A stretch of DNA of 8,515 bases from an uncultured Ruaniaceae bacterium (GTDB lineage: Bacteria > Actinomycetota > Actinomycetes > Actinomycetales > Beutenbergiaceae). Location: NCBI GenBank assembly GCA_938004115.1, contig CALKWS010000336.1:1-8515 (forward strand), read 5' to 3'. The translations under genes were made by a program, and so were the position numbers. Of the stretch, positions 1-6,361 are shown piece after piece. The notes under the pieces were generated by a model that did not search any database, had not been told where the DNA came from, and saw only the letters and a list, made by a program, of their open reading frames with translations. Position 1 is the stretch's first letter, and each line of letters opens with the position of its first letter.

Positions 1-914
1 AGACCGGCGGCCCGATGCTGCAGCGGTACGGGATCAGCGACGACGATGCCTTCGCCGTCGGGCTCACCTGCGGTGGTGTGATCGACGTGTTCGTGGAGCC
101 GGTGTCCAAGGACACCTTCGCCGACCTCGACGCGCTGGCCGCCGACATCGAGGCCGAGCGGCCGGTGGCGGTGGCCACCGTGATCGCCCACCCCGACCCG
201 GACTGGGTGGGCCGGCGCCTGGTGGTCCGTCCCGATGAGGTGCGCGGGTCGCTCGGCTCGGAGTTCGCCGATCACGCGGTGGCCGACGACGCCCGCGGGC
301 TGCTCGCCGTGGGGGCCACCGAGGTCCTCACCTACGGGCCGGCCGGGGAGCGGCGCGGGGAGGGCATGGAGGTGTTCGTCAACAGTTACGCCCCCCGGCC
401 CCGGATGCTGGTGTTCGGCGCGATCGACTTCGCCGCCGCGATGGCCCGCCAGGGCAAGATGCTCGGCTACCGGGTGACGCTGTGCGACGCGCGGCCGCTG
501 TTCGCCACCCGGGCCCGGTTCCCGGACGTGGACGAACTCGTGGTGGATTGGCCGCACCGGTACCTGCGCGCGGAGATCGACGGCGGGCGGGTGGATGAGC
601 GCACGGTGGTGTGCATCCTGACCCACGACCCGAAGTTCGATGTGCCGGTGCTCCAGGCTGCCTTCGACCTGCCCGAGGGGTGCTACATCGGCGCGATGGG
701 GTCGCGGCGCACCCACGATGACCGGATGGACCGGTTGCGTGAGGCCGGGGCCACCGAGGAGCAGTTGGCGCGGCTGCACAGCCCGATCGGCCTGGACCTG
801 CGAGGGCGGACGCCGGAGGAGACCGCGGTGTCGATCGCCGCGGAGATCATCGCCCGGCGCTGGGGCGGCAGCGGTCAGTCGCTCAGCCTCACCGACGGGC
901 GGATCCACGCCTAG
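1..914 (+). CDS. xdhC: XdhC/CoxI family molybdenum-hydroxylase maturation protein, 5'-truncated by the window edge
   Basis: The reading frame is open through the first base: the codons before the first ATG (position 15) read T-G-G-P, and XdhC homologs continue into this stretch. The gene therefore starts outside the window, and the ATG at 15 is probably internal. About 300 residues are visible, and family members are usually somewhat longer because an N-terminal segment precedes this point. The conserved XdhC_CoxI motif SDDDAFAVGLTCGG, with its Cys, lies near the visible N-terminus. A C-terminal Rossmann-like XdhC domain follows (strand MLVFGAIDFAAAMA, then YRVTLCDAR), with the family signatures YIGAMGSRRTHDDR and SPIGLDLRGRTPEETAVSIAAE. 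The first glycine-rich loop reads GAID rather than the more common GAGD. XdhC proteins bind molybdenum cofactor and assist its sulfuration and insertion into xanthine dehydrogenase or CO-dehydrogenase-type enzymes. The target enzyme genes are not visible and may lie upstream. The stop is TAG. The gene is convergent with accD3, with 63 bp between them. The family call is secure; the substrate enzyme is unknown. Confidence 0.9.
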   Translation, partial: TGGPMLQRYGISDDDAFAVGLTCGGVIDVFVEPVSKDTFADLDALAADIEAERPVAVATVIAHPDPDWVGRRLVVRPDEVRGSLGSEFADHAVADDARGLLAVGATEVLTYGPAGERRGEGMEVFVNSYAPRPRMLVFGAIDFAAAMARQGKMLGYRVTLCDARPLFATRARFPDVDELVVDWPHRYLRAEIDGGRVDERTVVCILTHDPKFDVPVLQAAFDLPEGCYIGAMGSRRTHDDRMDRLREAGATEEQLARLHSPIGLDLRGRTPEETAVSIAAEIIARRWGGSGQSLSLTDGRIHA

Positions 915-977
915 CCGCGTTCAGGATCCAGTGGCGGGCAGGCCCACCCGACCGTCGCGTCGTCGGCGTGGGGTTGC
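915..977. other. Convergent intergenic gap between xdhC and accD3
   Basis: This 63-bp spacer separates the stop codons of two convergent genes. I looked for a bidirectional terminator and found only G/C-rich sequence, with no clear long stem and no T-run on either strand. Termination here may be factor-dependent, or the transcripts may overlap. Confidence 0.5.
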
Positions 978-2462
978 TCAGCGCATGCTGCGGTAGCGGT
1001 CGTGGCGGGTCGCGAGCCGTTCGTCGTCGGGCAGGGCCATCACCTCACGCATATGCGCGGTGGCGGTGGCGATGAGCCGGCGGCTGAACTCCGCGGGCTC
1101 CTGGGCGGCGTCGGGCAGTTCGGGCACGATCTCGTCGACGGCGCCCATGGCGCGTAGGTCCACCGCCCGGACGCGGTGTGCCTTGGCCATGTCCGGGGCG
1201 CGATCGGCGGTGCGGTGGATGATGGCGCTGGCACCCTCCGGCGGGAGCGGGGCCACCCAGCCGTTCTCCGCGCAGATGGTCCGGTCGGCGGGTAGCAGCG
1301 CCAGGGCGGCCACGCCGTTGCCCTCGCCGAGGATCACCGAGACCACCGGCACCTTCACCGTGGCCAGCGCGCCGACGGTGCGGGCGATCTCGCCGGCCAG
1401 GCCACCGTGTTCGGCCTCGGTGGACAGTTCCGGGCCGGGAGAGTCGATGATGGTGACCAGCGGCAGACCGAGTTCCTCGGCGGTGTGGAAGCCGCGTTGG
1501 GCCACCCGCAGCGCCGCCGGGCTGAGCGAGGCGTCGCGCCTGGGGCGGCGGTCCTGTCCCACCAGGACGCAGGACAGTCCCGGGAAGCGGGCCAGGCCCA
1601 CGGTGAGGGTCAGGTCCGATTCGCCGGTGCCGGTGCCGCGCAACGGGATGAATACCTCGGCGGCGTGCTGCAGCAGTTGGTGCAGTCGGGGCCGGGCCGG
1701 GTTGCGCGTTGCCTGTACCGAGTCCCACGGCGCCCGGTCAGTGGCGATGCTCGATTGGTCCTGGTGCTGCCCGACCGGCTCCTGCGGCGAGCTCAGCACC
1801 TCCAGGGCTTTGACCGCCGTCGTGCGCAGTTCACCGAGCGGGATGACGCCGTCGATCACGCCCTTGCGGGCCAGTGCCTCGGCCTGCTGCACCCCCTCCG
1901 GCAAGCGTTCGCCCATCATCACTTCCCGCACGCGGGGGCCGAGCAGACCGATCAGTGCGCCGGGTTGGGCGATCGTCAGGTGGCCCAGGGAGCCCCAGGA
2001 CGCCAGTGCGCCGCCGGTGGTGGGCTCGCGTAGGTAGACCAGGTAGGGCAGGCCGGCGCGGCGGTGGGCCAGTACGGCCTGGCTGATCTTGATCATCTGC
2101 AGGAACGCGGGGGTGCCTTCCTGCATCCGGGTGCCGCCGGACATCGGCGAGGCCAGCATCGGCAGGCCCTCGGCGGTGGCGCGTTCGAAGGCGAGCGTGA
2201 TCCGCTCGCTGGCCACGCTGCCCAGGGAGCCGGCGAGGAAGTCGAAGTCGCCCACGATGATCGCCACGCGCCGCCCGCCCAGGAGGGCCTCACCGGTGAT
2301 CACCGCTTCATCGCCGGTCGCTCGCTCACCGGCTCGGGTGAGTTGCGCGGCGTACTCCGGGCCGAAGTCGGGTTGCTCGGGCGGGTCGTCCCAGGTTCGG
2401 AACGTGCCTGGGTCCAGGACGGTGTCGATGACCTCCTGCAGGGAGATCCTCTGGGTGGTCAT
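978..2462 (-). CDS. accD3: AccD3-like acyl-CoA carboxylase carboxyltransferase, fused AccD-like and AccA-like halves
   Basis: The product is a 494-residue protein, almost the length I recall for mycobacterial AccD3, and it is recognisably similar along its whole length. Residues about 40-225 form an AccD-like crotonase-fold half with SGGTRMQEG (108-116) and TTGGALASWGSLGHL (148-162). A variable linker (about 226-245) leads to an AccA-like half with the SPGPELSTEAEHGG segment (341-354), GEGNG (379-383) and APLPPEGASAI (404-414). There is no N-terminal Cys4 zinc finger of the E. coli AccD type. Such subunits transfer carboxyl from carboxybiotin to an acyl-CoA. The acyl substrate of AccD3 is not established, and no biotin carboxylase or biotin carrier gene is in the window. 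I chose ATG 2462 because similarity begins there and an AGGCGG ribosome site lies 6 nt upstream. The frame extends to 2660, but the extra 66 residues are low-complexity and unlike the family. The gene lies downstream of prpC on the same strand, about 300 bp away, so it may have its own promoter. Confidence 0.9.
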   Translation of the reverse strand: MTTQRISLQEVIDTVLDPGTFRTWDDPPEQPDFGPEYAAQLTRAGERATGDEAVITGEALLGGRRVAIIVGDFDFLAGSLGSVASERITLAFERATAEGLPMLASPMSGGTRMQEGTPAFLQMIKISQAVLAHRRAGLPYLVYLREPTTGGALASWGSLGHLTIAQPGALIGLLGPRVREVMMGERLPEGVQQAEALARKGVIDGVIPLGELRTTAVKALEVLSSPQEPVGQHQDQSSIATDRAPWDSVQATRNPARPRLHQLLQHAAEVFIPLRGTGTGESDLTLTVGLARFPGLSCVLVGQDRRPRRDASLSPAALRVAQRGFHTAEELGLPLVTIIDSPGPELSTEAEHGGLAGEIARTVGALATVKVPVVSVILGEGNGVAALALLPADRTICAENGWVAPLPPEGASAIIHRTADRAPDMAKAHRVRAVDLRAMGAVDEIVPELPDAAQEPAEFSRRLIATATAHMREVMALPDDERLATRHDRYRSMR

Positions 2463-2488
2463 GAGCGACCGCCTGAGAACGTGGCCAT
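2459..2488 (-). CDS. Possible 9-codon upstream ORF (leader peptide) coupled to accD3
   Basis: Reading on the minus strand, an ATG at 2488 opens a short frame (MATFSGGRS) that ends in a TGA overlapping the accD3 ATG as ATGA. A strong GAAGGAG ribosome site sits at 2497-2503 with ideal 8-nt spacing to this ATG. It is better placed for the mini-ORF than for accD3, whose own site (AGGCGG) is weaker. This suggests ribosomes initiate on the mini-ORF and re-initiate at accD3. No run of a single amino acid is present, so classical attenuation is not indicated. The frame is open further upstream to 2713, but that longer sequence looks non-coding. The peptide may simply be translated leader with no product function. 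Confidence 0.45.
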   Translation of the reverse strand: MATFSGGRS

Positions 2489-2496
2489 GGGACGCG

Positions 2497-2503
2497 CTCC
2501 TTC
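2497..2503 (-). promoter_or_regulatory. Strong Shine-Dalgarno GAAGGAG in the accD3 leader
   Basis: GAAGGAG on the minus strand is spaced 8 nt from the mini-ORF ATG at 2488 and 34 nt from the accD3 ATG. It is too far away to serve accD3 directly, which supports initiation at the mini-ORF. Confidence 0.6.
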
Positions 2504-2522
2504 GCCGGCAACCATCTGCGTG

Positions 2523-2589
2523 ATCCACGCTAGTTGACGACGAACGCCCGGGAGTATGGGCATTGTTGCCAGCGTTCGCTGGCGTGGAT
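2523..2589. repeat. 8-bp inverted repeat ATCCACGC / GCGTGGAT flanking the accD3 upstream region
   Basis: ATCCACGC at 2523-2530 is the exact reverse complement of GCGTGGAT at 2582-2589, with 51 bp between them. The right arm overlaps the last two bases of the 2568-2583 inverted repeat. It could bring two protein sites together or form a long-range RNA stem in the leader. An 8-bp match at this distance in G/C-rich DNA could also occur by chance. Confidence 0.3.
2568..2583. promoter_or_regulatory. Inverted repeat, candidate operator or hairpin upstream of accD3
   Basis: GCCAGCG-TT-CGCTGGC has perfect 7-bp arms around a 2-bp centre. The compact symmetry fits a dimeric repressor site better than an RNA terminator: the loop would be too small and no T-run follows. 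It lies about 80 bp upstream of the mini-ORF start, in the likely promoter zone of accD3. No regulator can be assigned. Confidence 0.4.
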
Positions 2590-2758
2590 GGCAAGGTTGG
2601 GCGGGTTCGAGCGGCAGCGCTCCGATGACCGGTGAGGATCGTGCTGCTCTGCCGCGGCACGTGCCTGCCCGCGACCCGACCGTGGCGGCCACCCGATTGG
2701 GTGACCGCTCCACGGGTGCAGGCTTCCCTACCGAAGGACTACCTACGAGTTCCGATTC

Positions 2759-3874
2759 TCAGTCGAGATGACGTTCGTCCGGCCCGACGTACTCCGAGAG
2801 CGGGCGGATGAGGGCATTGGAGGCCAACTGTTCCATGATGTGGGCGGTCCAGCCGGTGATCCGGGAGGCCACGAACAGCGGGGTGAAGATCTCGGTGTCG
2901 AAGCCCATCAGGTGATACGCCGGGCCGGAGGGGTAGTCCAGGTTCGGCTTGATGTTCTTCCGCGACGTCATCGCGTTCTCGAGGTTGTCGTACATCGCCA
3001 GGATGTCAGGCCGGTCGTAGTGCTCCACCAGCGTGTCCAGCGCGGCCTTCATGCTCGGCACGCGCGAGTCACCCTTCTTGTACACCCGGTGCCCGAAGCC
3101 CATGATCTTCCGCTTCTCGGCCAGGGCTTGCTCCAACCACGCCTCGGCCTTATCGGCCTCGCCGATCTCGTCGAACACGTGCATCACGGCCTCGTTCGCG
3201 CCGCCGTGCAACGGGCCCTTGAGCGCACCGATCGCGGCCACCACCGCGGAGTACAGGTCGCTCAGGGTGGAGGTCACCACACGAGCGGTGAAGGTGGAGG
3301 CGTTGAAGGAGTGCTCGGCGTACAGCACCAGGGACACGCGGAAGGCATCCACGACGACGTCGGCCGGCACCTCCCCGAAGGTCATGTGCAGGAAGTTCTC
3401 GGCGTAACCGAGGTCCTCACGCGGGGGGACGAGTTCCTGTCCGCGTCGGCGGCGCTGGTCGTAGGCGACGACGGCGGGCAGTTGGGCGAACAGGCGCAGG
3501 GACTTGGCGAGGTTGGCGGACTCGGAGTCGTTCTCGGCCTCGGGGTCGTTGGCGCCGATCAGGCTGACGGCGGTTCGCAGGACGTCCATCGGGTGGGCGG
3601 AGTGCGGGATCGCATCGATCACAGCCTTGACGTTGTCGTCCAGGGCACGCTGGGACCGCTCGGCCTGCTGCAGTTCAGCCAACTGGTCGGCGGTGGGCAG
3701 GTCGCCGTGCCAGAGGAGGTAGGCGACTTCCTCGAAACTGCACTTCGCGGCGAGTTCCTGCACGGGGTAGCCGCGGTAGAGCAAGGAGTTGGTCTCGGGG
3801 TTGACCTTGGAGATGGCGGTCTCATCGACGACGACGCCCGCCAGGCCCTTCTTGATCTCAGGTGTGGTGCTCAT
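2759..3874 (-). CDS. prpC: 2-methylcitrate synthase (citrate synthase family)
   Basis: PrpC condenses propionyl-CoA with oxaloacetate to 2-methylcitrate in the cytosol, the entry step of the methylcitrate cycle. The 371-residue product has the short form typical of PrpC and type I/II Gram-positive citrate synthases. Recognisable citrate-synthase landmarks are EHSFNAST (H188), GPLHGGANE (H223), GFGHRVY (H262) and the catalytic-Asp segment NLDYPSGPAY (D313), followed by MGFDTEIFTPLFVASRITGW. I chose ATG 3874 rather than the in-frame GTG at 3880 because the GAAGGAG ribosome site at 3880-3886 stands 5 nt before this ATG and overlaps the GTG. That site is formed by the last codons of prpB, and only 2 nt separate the prpB stop from this start, so the two are translationally coupled. 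Sequence alone does not separate methylcitrate from citrate synthase cleanly; the assignment rests on the prpD and prpB neighbours. Residual citrate synthase activity is likely, as in other PrpC enzymes. Confidence 0.93.
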   Translation of the reverse strand: MSTTPEIKKGLAGVVVDETAISKVNPETNSLLYRGYPVQELAAKCSFEEVAYLLWHGDLPTADQLAELQQAERSQRALDDNVKAVIDAIPHSAHPMDVLRTAVSLIGANDPEAENDSESANLAKSLRLFAQLPAVVAYDQRRRRGQELVPPREDLGYAENFLHMTFGEVPADVVVDAFRVSLVLYAEHSFNASTFTARVVTSTLSDLYSAVVAAIGALKGPLHGGANEAVMHVFDEIGEADKAEAWLEQALAEKRKIMGFGHRVYKKGDSRVPSMKAALDTLVEHYDRPDILAMYDNLENAMTSRKNIKPNLDYPSGPAYHLMGFDTEIFTPLFVASRITGWTAHIMEQLASNALIRPLSEYVGPDERHLD

Positions 3875-3876
3875 GG

Positions 3877-4806
3877 TCACTCCTTCGTTGGGTTCCCGGT
3901 GCCCGGGGTGGGCGCGGGGGTGTAGGTGAAGATCGAACTGTCGAAGGCGTTGTAGGCCTCGTAGTCGACCAGTTCGTAGAGCCGTGCCCGGTGCTGCATC
4001 TGATCCACTGCTGGTGCCAGGGTGCCGTGCCCGCGCAGGATGTCCAGGCCACGTTCGGCCGCGCCCATCGCCAGGCGCAGCAGCGACACCGGGTGGATGA
4101 TGATCTGCACACCGGCCGAGGCGAGCTGATCGTGGGTGAAGAGTTCGGACTTGCCGAACTCGGTCATATTCGCCAGCACCGGCACATCGACCGCGTTCGC
4201 CATGGCTTCGAACTCGGCCAGGTCGCGCATCGCTTCGGGGAAGATGGCATCGGCTCCGGCGTCCACCAGCGCCTTGGCCCGGTCCCGGGCGGCTTCCGGT
4301 CCTTCCACGGCTCGGATGTCGGTGCGGGCCATGATCAGCAGGTTCTCATCGCGGCGGGCCTGGGCGGCTGCGCGGATGCGTTTGGTGGCGGTGCCGGTGT
4401 CCACCACCTGCTTGCCGTCCAGGTGTCCGCAGCGTTTGGGGTTGACCTGGTCCTCGATGTGCAGGCCCGCCACCCCGGCGTCCTCCAGGGCGTGCACGGT
4501 GCGGGCCACGTTCATCGGCTCACCGAAGCCGGTGTCGGCATCCACCAGGGCGGGCAGGTCGGTGACCCGAGCGATCTGCTGGCTGCGGCCAGCCACCTCG
4601 GTCAGGGTGGTCAGGCCGATGTCCGGCAGCCCCAGGTCCGCGGAGAGCACTGCGCCGGAGATGTAGACGCCGTCGAAGCCTTTGTCACCGATGAGTGCCG
4701 CCGACAGCGGGTTGAACGCCCCGGGGAAGATCAGCAGGTCCCCGGCGGCCAAACGCTCGCGCAACCGGGCGCGCTTGACGTGGGCGGGAGTGGGCGCGTG
4801 CAGCAT
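3877..4806 (-). CDS. prpB: 2-methylisocitrate lyase
   Basis: PrpB cleaves 2-methylisocitrate to pyruvate and succinate, the last step of the methylcitrate cycle. The 309-residue protein has the isocitrate lyase/PEP mutase fold: FPGAFNPLSA (27-36), DADTGFGE with the Mg-binding aspartates (89-96), HIED (116-119), the active-site signature KRCGH with catalytic Cys126 (124-128), and NMTEFGK (213-219). KRCGH and the length of about 300 residues separate it from true isocitrate lyases, which are longer. The start ATG at 4806 overlaps the prpD stop in a TGATG arrangement. There is only a loose purine-rich GGTGGGA upstream, so initiation probably depends on ribosomes finishing prpD. The C-terminal tail (from about 295) is rich in Pro, Thr and Gly and looks disordered. 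Presence of a dedicated PrpB differs from M. tuberculosis, where isocitrate lyase does this step. Confidence 0.95.
   Translation of the reverse strand: MLHAPTPAHVKRARLRERLAAGDLLIFPGAFNPLSAALIGDKGFDGVYISGAVLSADLGLPDIGLTTLTEVAGRSQQIARVTDLPALVDADTGFGEPMNVARTVHALEDAGVAGLHIEDQVNPKRCGHLDGKQVVDTGTATKRIRAAAQARRDENLLIMARTDIRAVEGPEAARDRAKALVDAGADAIFPEAMRDLAEFEAMANAVDVPVLANMTEFGKSELFTHDQLASAGVQIIIHPVSLLRLAMGAAERGLDILRGHGTLAPAVDQMQHRARLYELVDYEAYNAFDSSIFTYTPAPTPGTGNPTKE
3880..3886 (-). promoter_or_regulatory. prpC ribosome binding site inside the prpB end
   Basis: GAAGGAG on minus overlaps the last two codons of prpB (Lys-Glu) and lies just before its TGA. The 5-nt gap to ATG 3874 decides the prpC start and indicates coupled translation. 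Confidence 0.8.
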
Positions 4807-6347
4807 CAGAAGATCCCACCGGGAGCGCTGACGGTGCGCAGCAGACCGGCCGGGGCGGTGACGGTCAGTTGTGCCAGTTCGCCGCCGCTCAACTCGGGTA
4901 GGCGCTGGGTGACGTCGAGGAAGCGGTCGATCTCGGCGTCGTCGAGCACGCCTTCGGCCAGGGTGCGGAATTTGTGCACGTACTGTTCCCGCGCGAACGG
5001 GCGGGCACCCAGGGGGTGGGCGTCGGCGACGGCGATCTCGTCGACGATGCGTGATCCGTCGGTCAGGGTGATCTCCACCCGGCCGCCGAAGGCCTTCTCA
5101 TCGGGGTCGGTCGAGTGGTACCGGCGGGTCCACTCGGGGTCCTCGGCCGTGGTGATCTTCTGCCACAGTTTCACCGTGTCCGCCCGGCCGGCGCGTTCGG
5201 GGGTGTAGGAGTCCACGTGGTGCCAGGTGCCGTCCTGCAGCGCCACGGCCAGGATGTAGGGAATGGAGTGGTCCAGGGTCTCCCGGGAGGCGGTGGGGTC
5301 ATACTTCTCCGGGTCGTTGGCACCGGATCCGATGACGTAGTGGGTGTGGTGGGAGGTGTGGATCACGATGGACTCCACCAGATCGGCATCGCGCACCTGA
5401 GGGTGCTCGTGGTGGATCTTGCGTGCCAGGTCGATGAGGGCCTGGGACTGGTACTCGGCGGAGTGTTCCTTGGTGTAGGTGTCCAGGATGCCGAGTTTGG
5501 GTGCGCCCTTGGCCGGCAGCGGCACCCGGTAGTGGGCATCGGGGCCGTCCAGCATCCAGGCGATGACGCCGTCCTCGCCCTCGTAGATCGGCTCGGGTGA
5601 AGTCTGCCCGCGCATCGCCCGGTCCACTGCCTCCACGGCCATCTTGCCGGCGAACGCCGGCGCGTGGGCCTTCCAGGTGGAGATCTGACCCTTGCGGGAC
5701 TGACGGGTGGCGGTGGTGGTGTGTAGCGCCTGACCGATCGCCTGGAAGATGGTCTCGTTGTCCAGGCCGAGCAGGGTGCCGATGCCGGCGGCGGCTGACG
5801 GGCCGAGGTGGGCGACGTGGTCGATCTTGTGCTCGTGCAGGCAGATCGCACGCACCAGGTTCACCTGGATCTCATAGCCGGTGGCGATACCGCGGATGAG
5901 TTCGGCGCCGGTGAGGTTCCGGGCGTCGGCCAGGTGCTGGGCGACGGCAAGGATCGCGGGGATGTTGTCCGCCGGGTGGGAGTAGTCGGCCGCCAGGAAG
6001 GTGTCGTGGAAGTCCAGTTCGCGCACCGCCACACCGTTGGCCCAGGCGGCCCACTCGGGGCTGACGCGCTCGGTCTGCTCGAGGCCGAACACCGTGGCGC
6101 CGGGAGTGTAGGGGTGAGCCTGCGCCTGGGCGCGGGAGGCGACGGCCGGGCCGCGGGTGAGCGAGGCGGTGGCCACGGCAGCGTTGTCGATGATCCGGTT
6201 GATGATCATCTCGGTGGCCTCCGCAGTGACCTCCACCGGGTCGGTGGCCACCTCGGCGATCTTCCAGGCTAGTTGGTCCTCGCGCGCAAGGTTGTCGGCG
6301 CTGGGGTGGACGCGCACGTCGTGGAAGATCATGTCATCGGCATTCAT
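4806..6347 (-). CDS. prpD: 2-methylcitrate dehydratase
   Basis: PrpD (MmgE/PrpD family) dehydrates 2-methylcitrate to 2-methyl-cis-aconitate without an iron-sulfur cluster; an aconitase, not in this window, completes the isomerisation. The 513-residue protein matches the family throughout: an all-helical large domain with DFHDTFLAADYSHPADNI (112-129), HEHKIDHVAHLGP (171-183), the basic SRKGQISTWKAHAPAFAG (217-234) and YEGEDGVIAW (255-264), then a smaller C-terminal domain with TSHHTH (331-336), SRETLDHSIPY (354-364) and ADAHPLGARPF (441-451). It ends in a PGGIF tail like the actinobacterial homologs I recall. I chose ATG 6347 because a GAGGAG ribosome site (6356-6361) lies 8 nt upstream. Met6 at 6332 aligns better with some homolog starts but has no ribosome site. 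It begins 12 nt after the gntR stop, and the ribosome site overlaps that stop, so expression is tied to gntR translation. Confidence 0.95.
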   Translation of the reverse strand: MNADDMIFHDVRVHPSADNLAREDQLAWKIAEVATDPVEVTAEATEMIINRIIDNAAVATASLTRGPAVASRAQAQAHPYTPGATVFGLEQTERVSPEWAAWANGVAVRELDFHDTFLAADYSHPADNIPAILAVAQHLADARNLTGAELIRGIATGYEIQVNLVRAICLHEHKIDHVAHLGPSAAAGIGTLLGLDNETIFQAIGQALHTTTATRQSRKGQISTWKAHAPAFAGKMAVEAVDRAMRGQTSPEPIYEGEDGVIAWMLDGPDAHYRVPLPAKGAPKLGILDTYTKEHSAEYQSQALIDLARKIHHEHPQVRDADLVESIVIHTSHHTHYVIGSGANDPEKYDPTASRETLDHSIPYILAVALQDGTWHHVDSYTPERAGRADTVKLWQKITTAEDPEWTRRYHSTDPDEKAFGGRVEITLTDGSRIVDEIAVADAHPLGARPFAREQYVHKFRTLAEGVLDDAEIDRFLDVTQRLPELSGGELAQLTVTAPAGLLRTVSAPGGIF

Positions 6348-6355
6348 CAGGTGCT

Positions 6356-6361
6356 CTCCTC
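6356..6361 (-). promoter_or_regulatory. prpD ribosome binding site overlapping the gntR stop
   Basis: The minus strand reads TGAGGAG, in which the gntR TGA (6360-6362) shares bases with the GAGGAG site. Spacing to the prpD ATG is 8 nt. This supports a single transcript covering gntR and prpD. Confidence 0.8.

Larger units (their letters stand above)
2463..2758 (-). other. Leader/intergenic region between prpC and accD3
   Basis: This stretch of nearly 300 bp separates the prpC stop from the accD3 start. It contains the mini-ORF and its ribosome site, a 16-bp inverted repeat at 2568-2583, a wider 8-bp inverted repeat (2523-2530 with 2582-2589), a perfect 10-bp palindrome GGCACGTGCC at 2656-2665, and a weak CACCC/GGGTG hairpin at 2690-2703. 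I see no convincing T-tailed terminator for prpC and no good -35/-10 pair for accD3. Candidate -10 elements on minus (CATACT at 2553-2558, TAGCGT at 2527-2532) lack matching -35 boxes. The length and the symmetric sites suggest accD3 has separate control, although read-through from the prp operon remains possible. Confidence 0.6.

Noticed and set aside
1..14. xdhC as a truncated pseudogene
   Set aside because: The frame is open to the window edge and the missing N-terminus is explained by the edge. There is no sign of decay.
1060..2037. Plus-strand open frame (325 codons) opposite accD3
   Set aside because: It is antisense to accD3, has Ser/Arg/Pro-rich composition and no recognisable domain.
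2463..2660. N-terminal extension of accD3 to a start at 2660
   Set aside because: The 66 added residues have no similarity to the family, and the frame there lacks a ribosome site. ATG 2462 matches the known N-terminus pattern.
2690..2703. CACCC-GATT-GGGTG hairpin as a prpC terminator
   Set aside because: The 5-bp stem is weak, with no T-run, and lies 55 bp past the stop. It is not distinguishable from chance.
2459..2713. 84-codon minus-strand ORF ending at the accD3 start
   Set aside because: Its upstream part is Arg/Ala/Pro-rich and has no ribosome site at its first start. Only the last nine codons, with their own strong ribosome site, are worth keeping as a possible leader ORF.
3875..3880. 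GTG start of prpC at 3880
   Set aside because: This GTG overlaps the GAAGGAG ribosome site. ATG 3874 has correct spacing.
2768..3925. Long plus-strand open frame (385 codons) opposite prpC
   Set aside because: It is the antisense shadow of a clear citrate synthase gene. Its translation is rich in Gly, Val, His and Asp without family motifs, as expected from GC-rich antisense frames.
3862..5208. Plus-strand open frame (448 codons) opposite prpB and the end of prpD
   Set aside because: It is antisense to two strongly supported enzymes, and its low-complexity composition resembles no family. High GC keeps stops rare in this frame.
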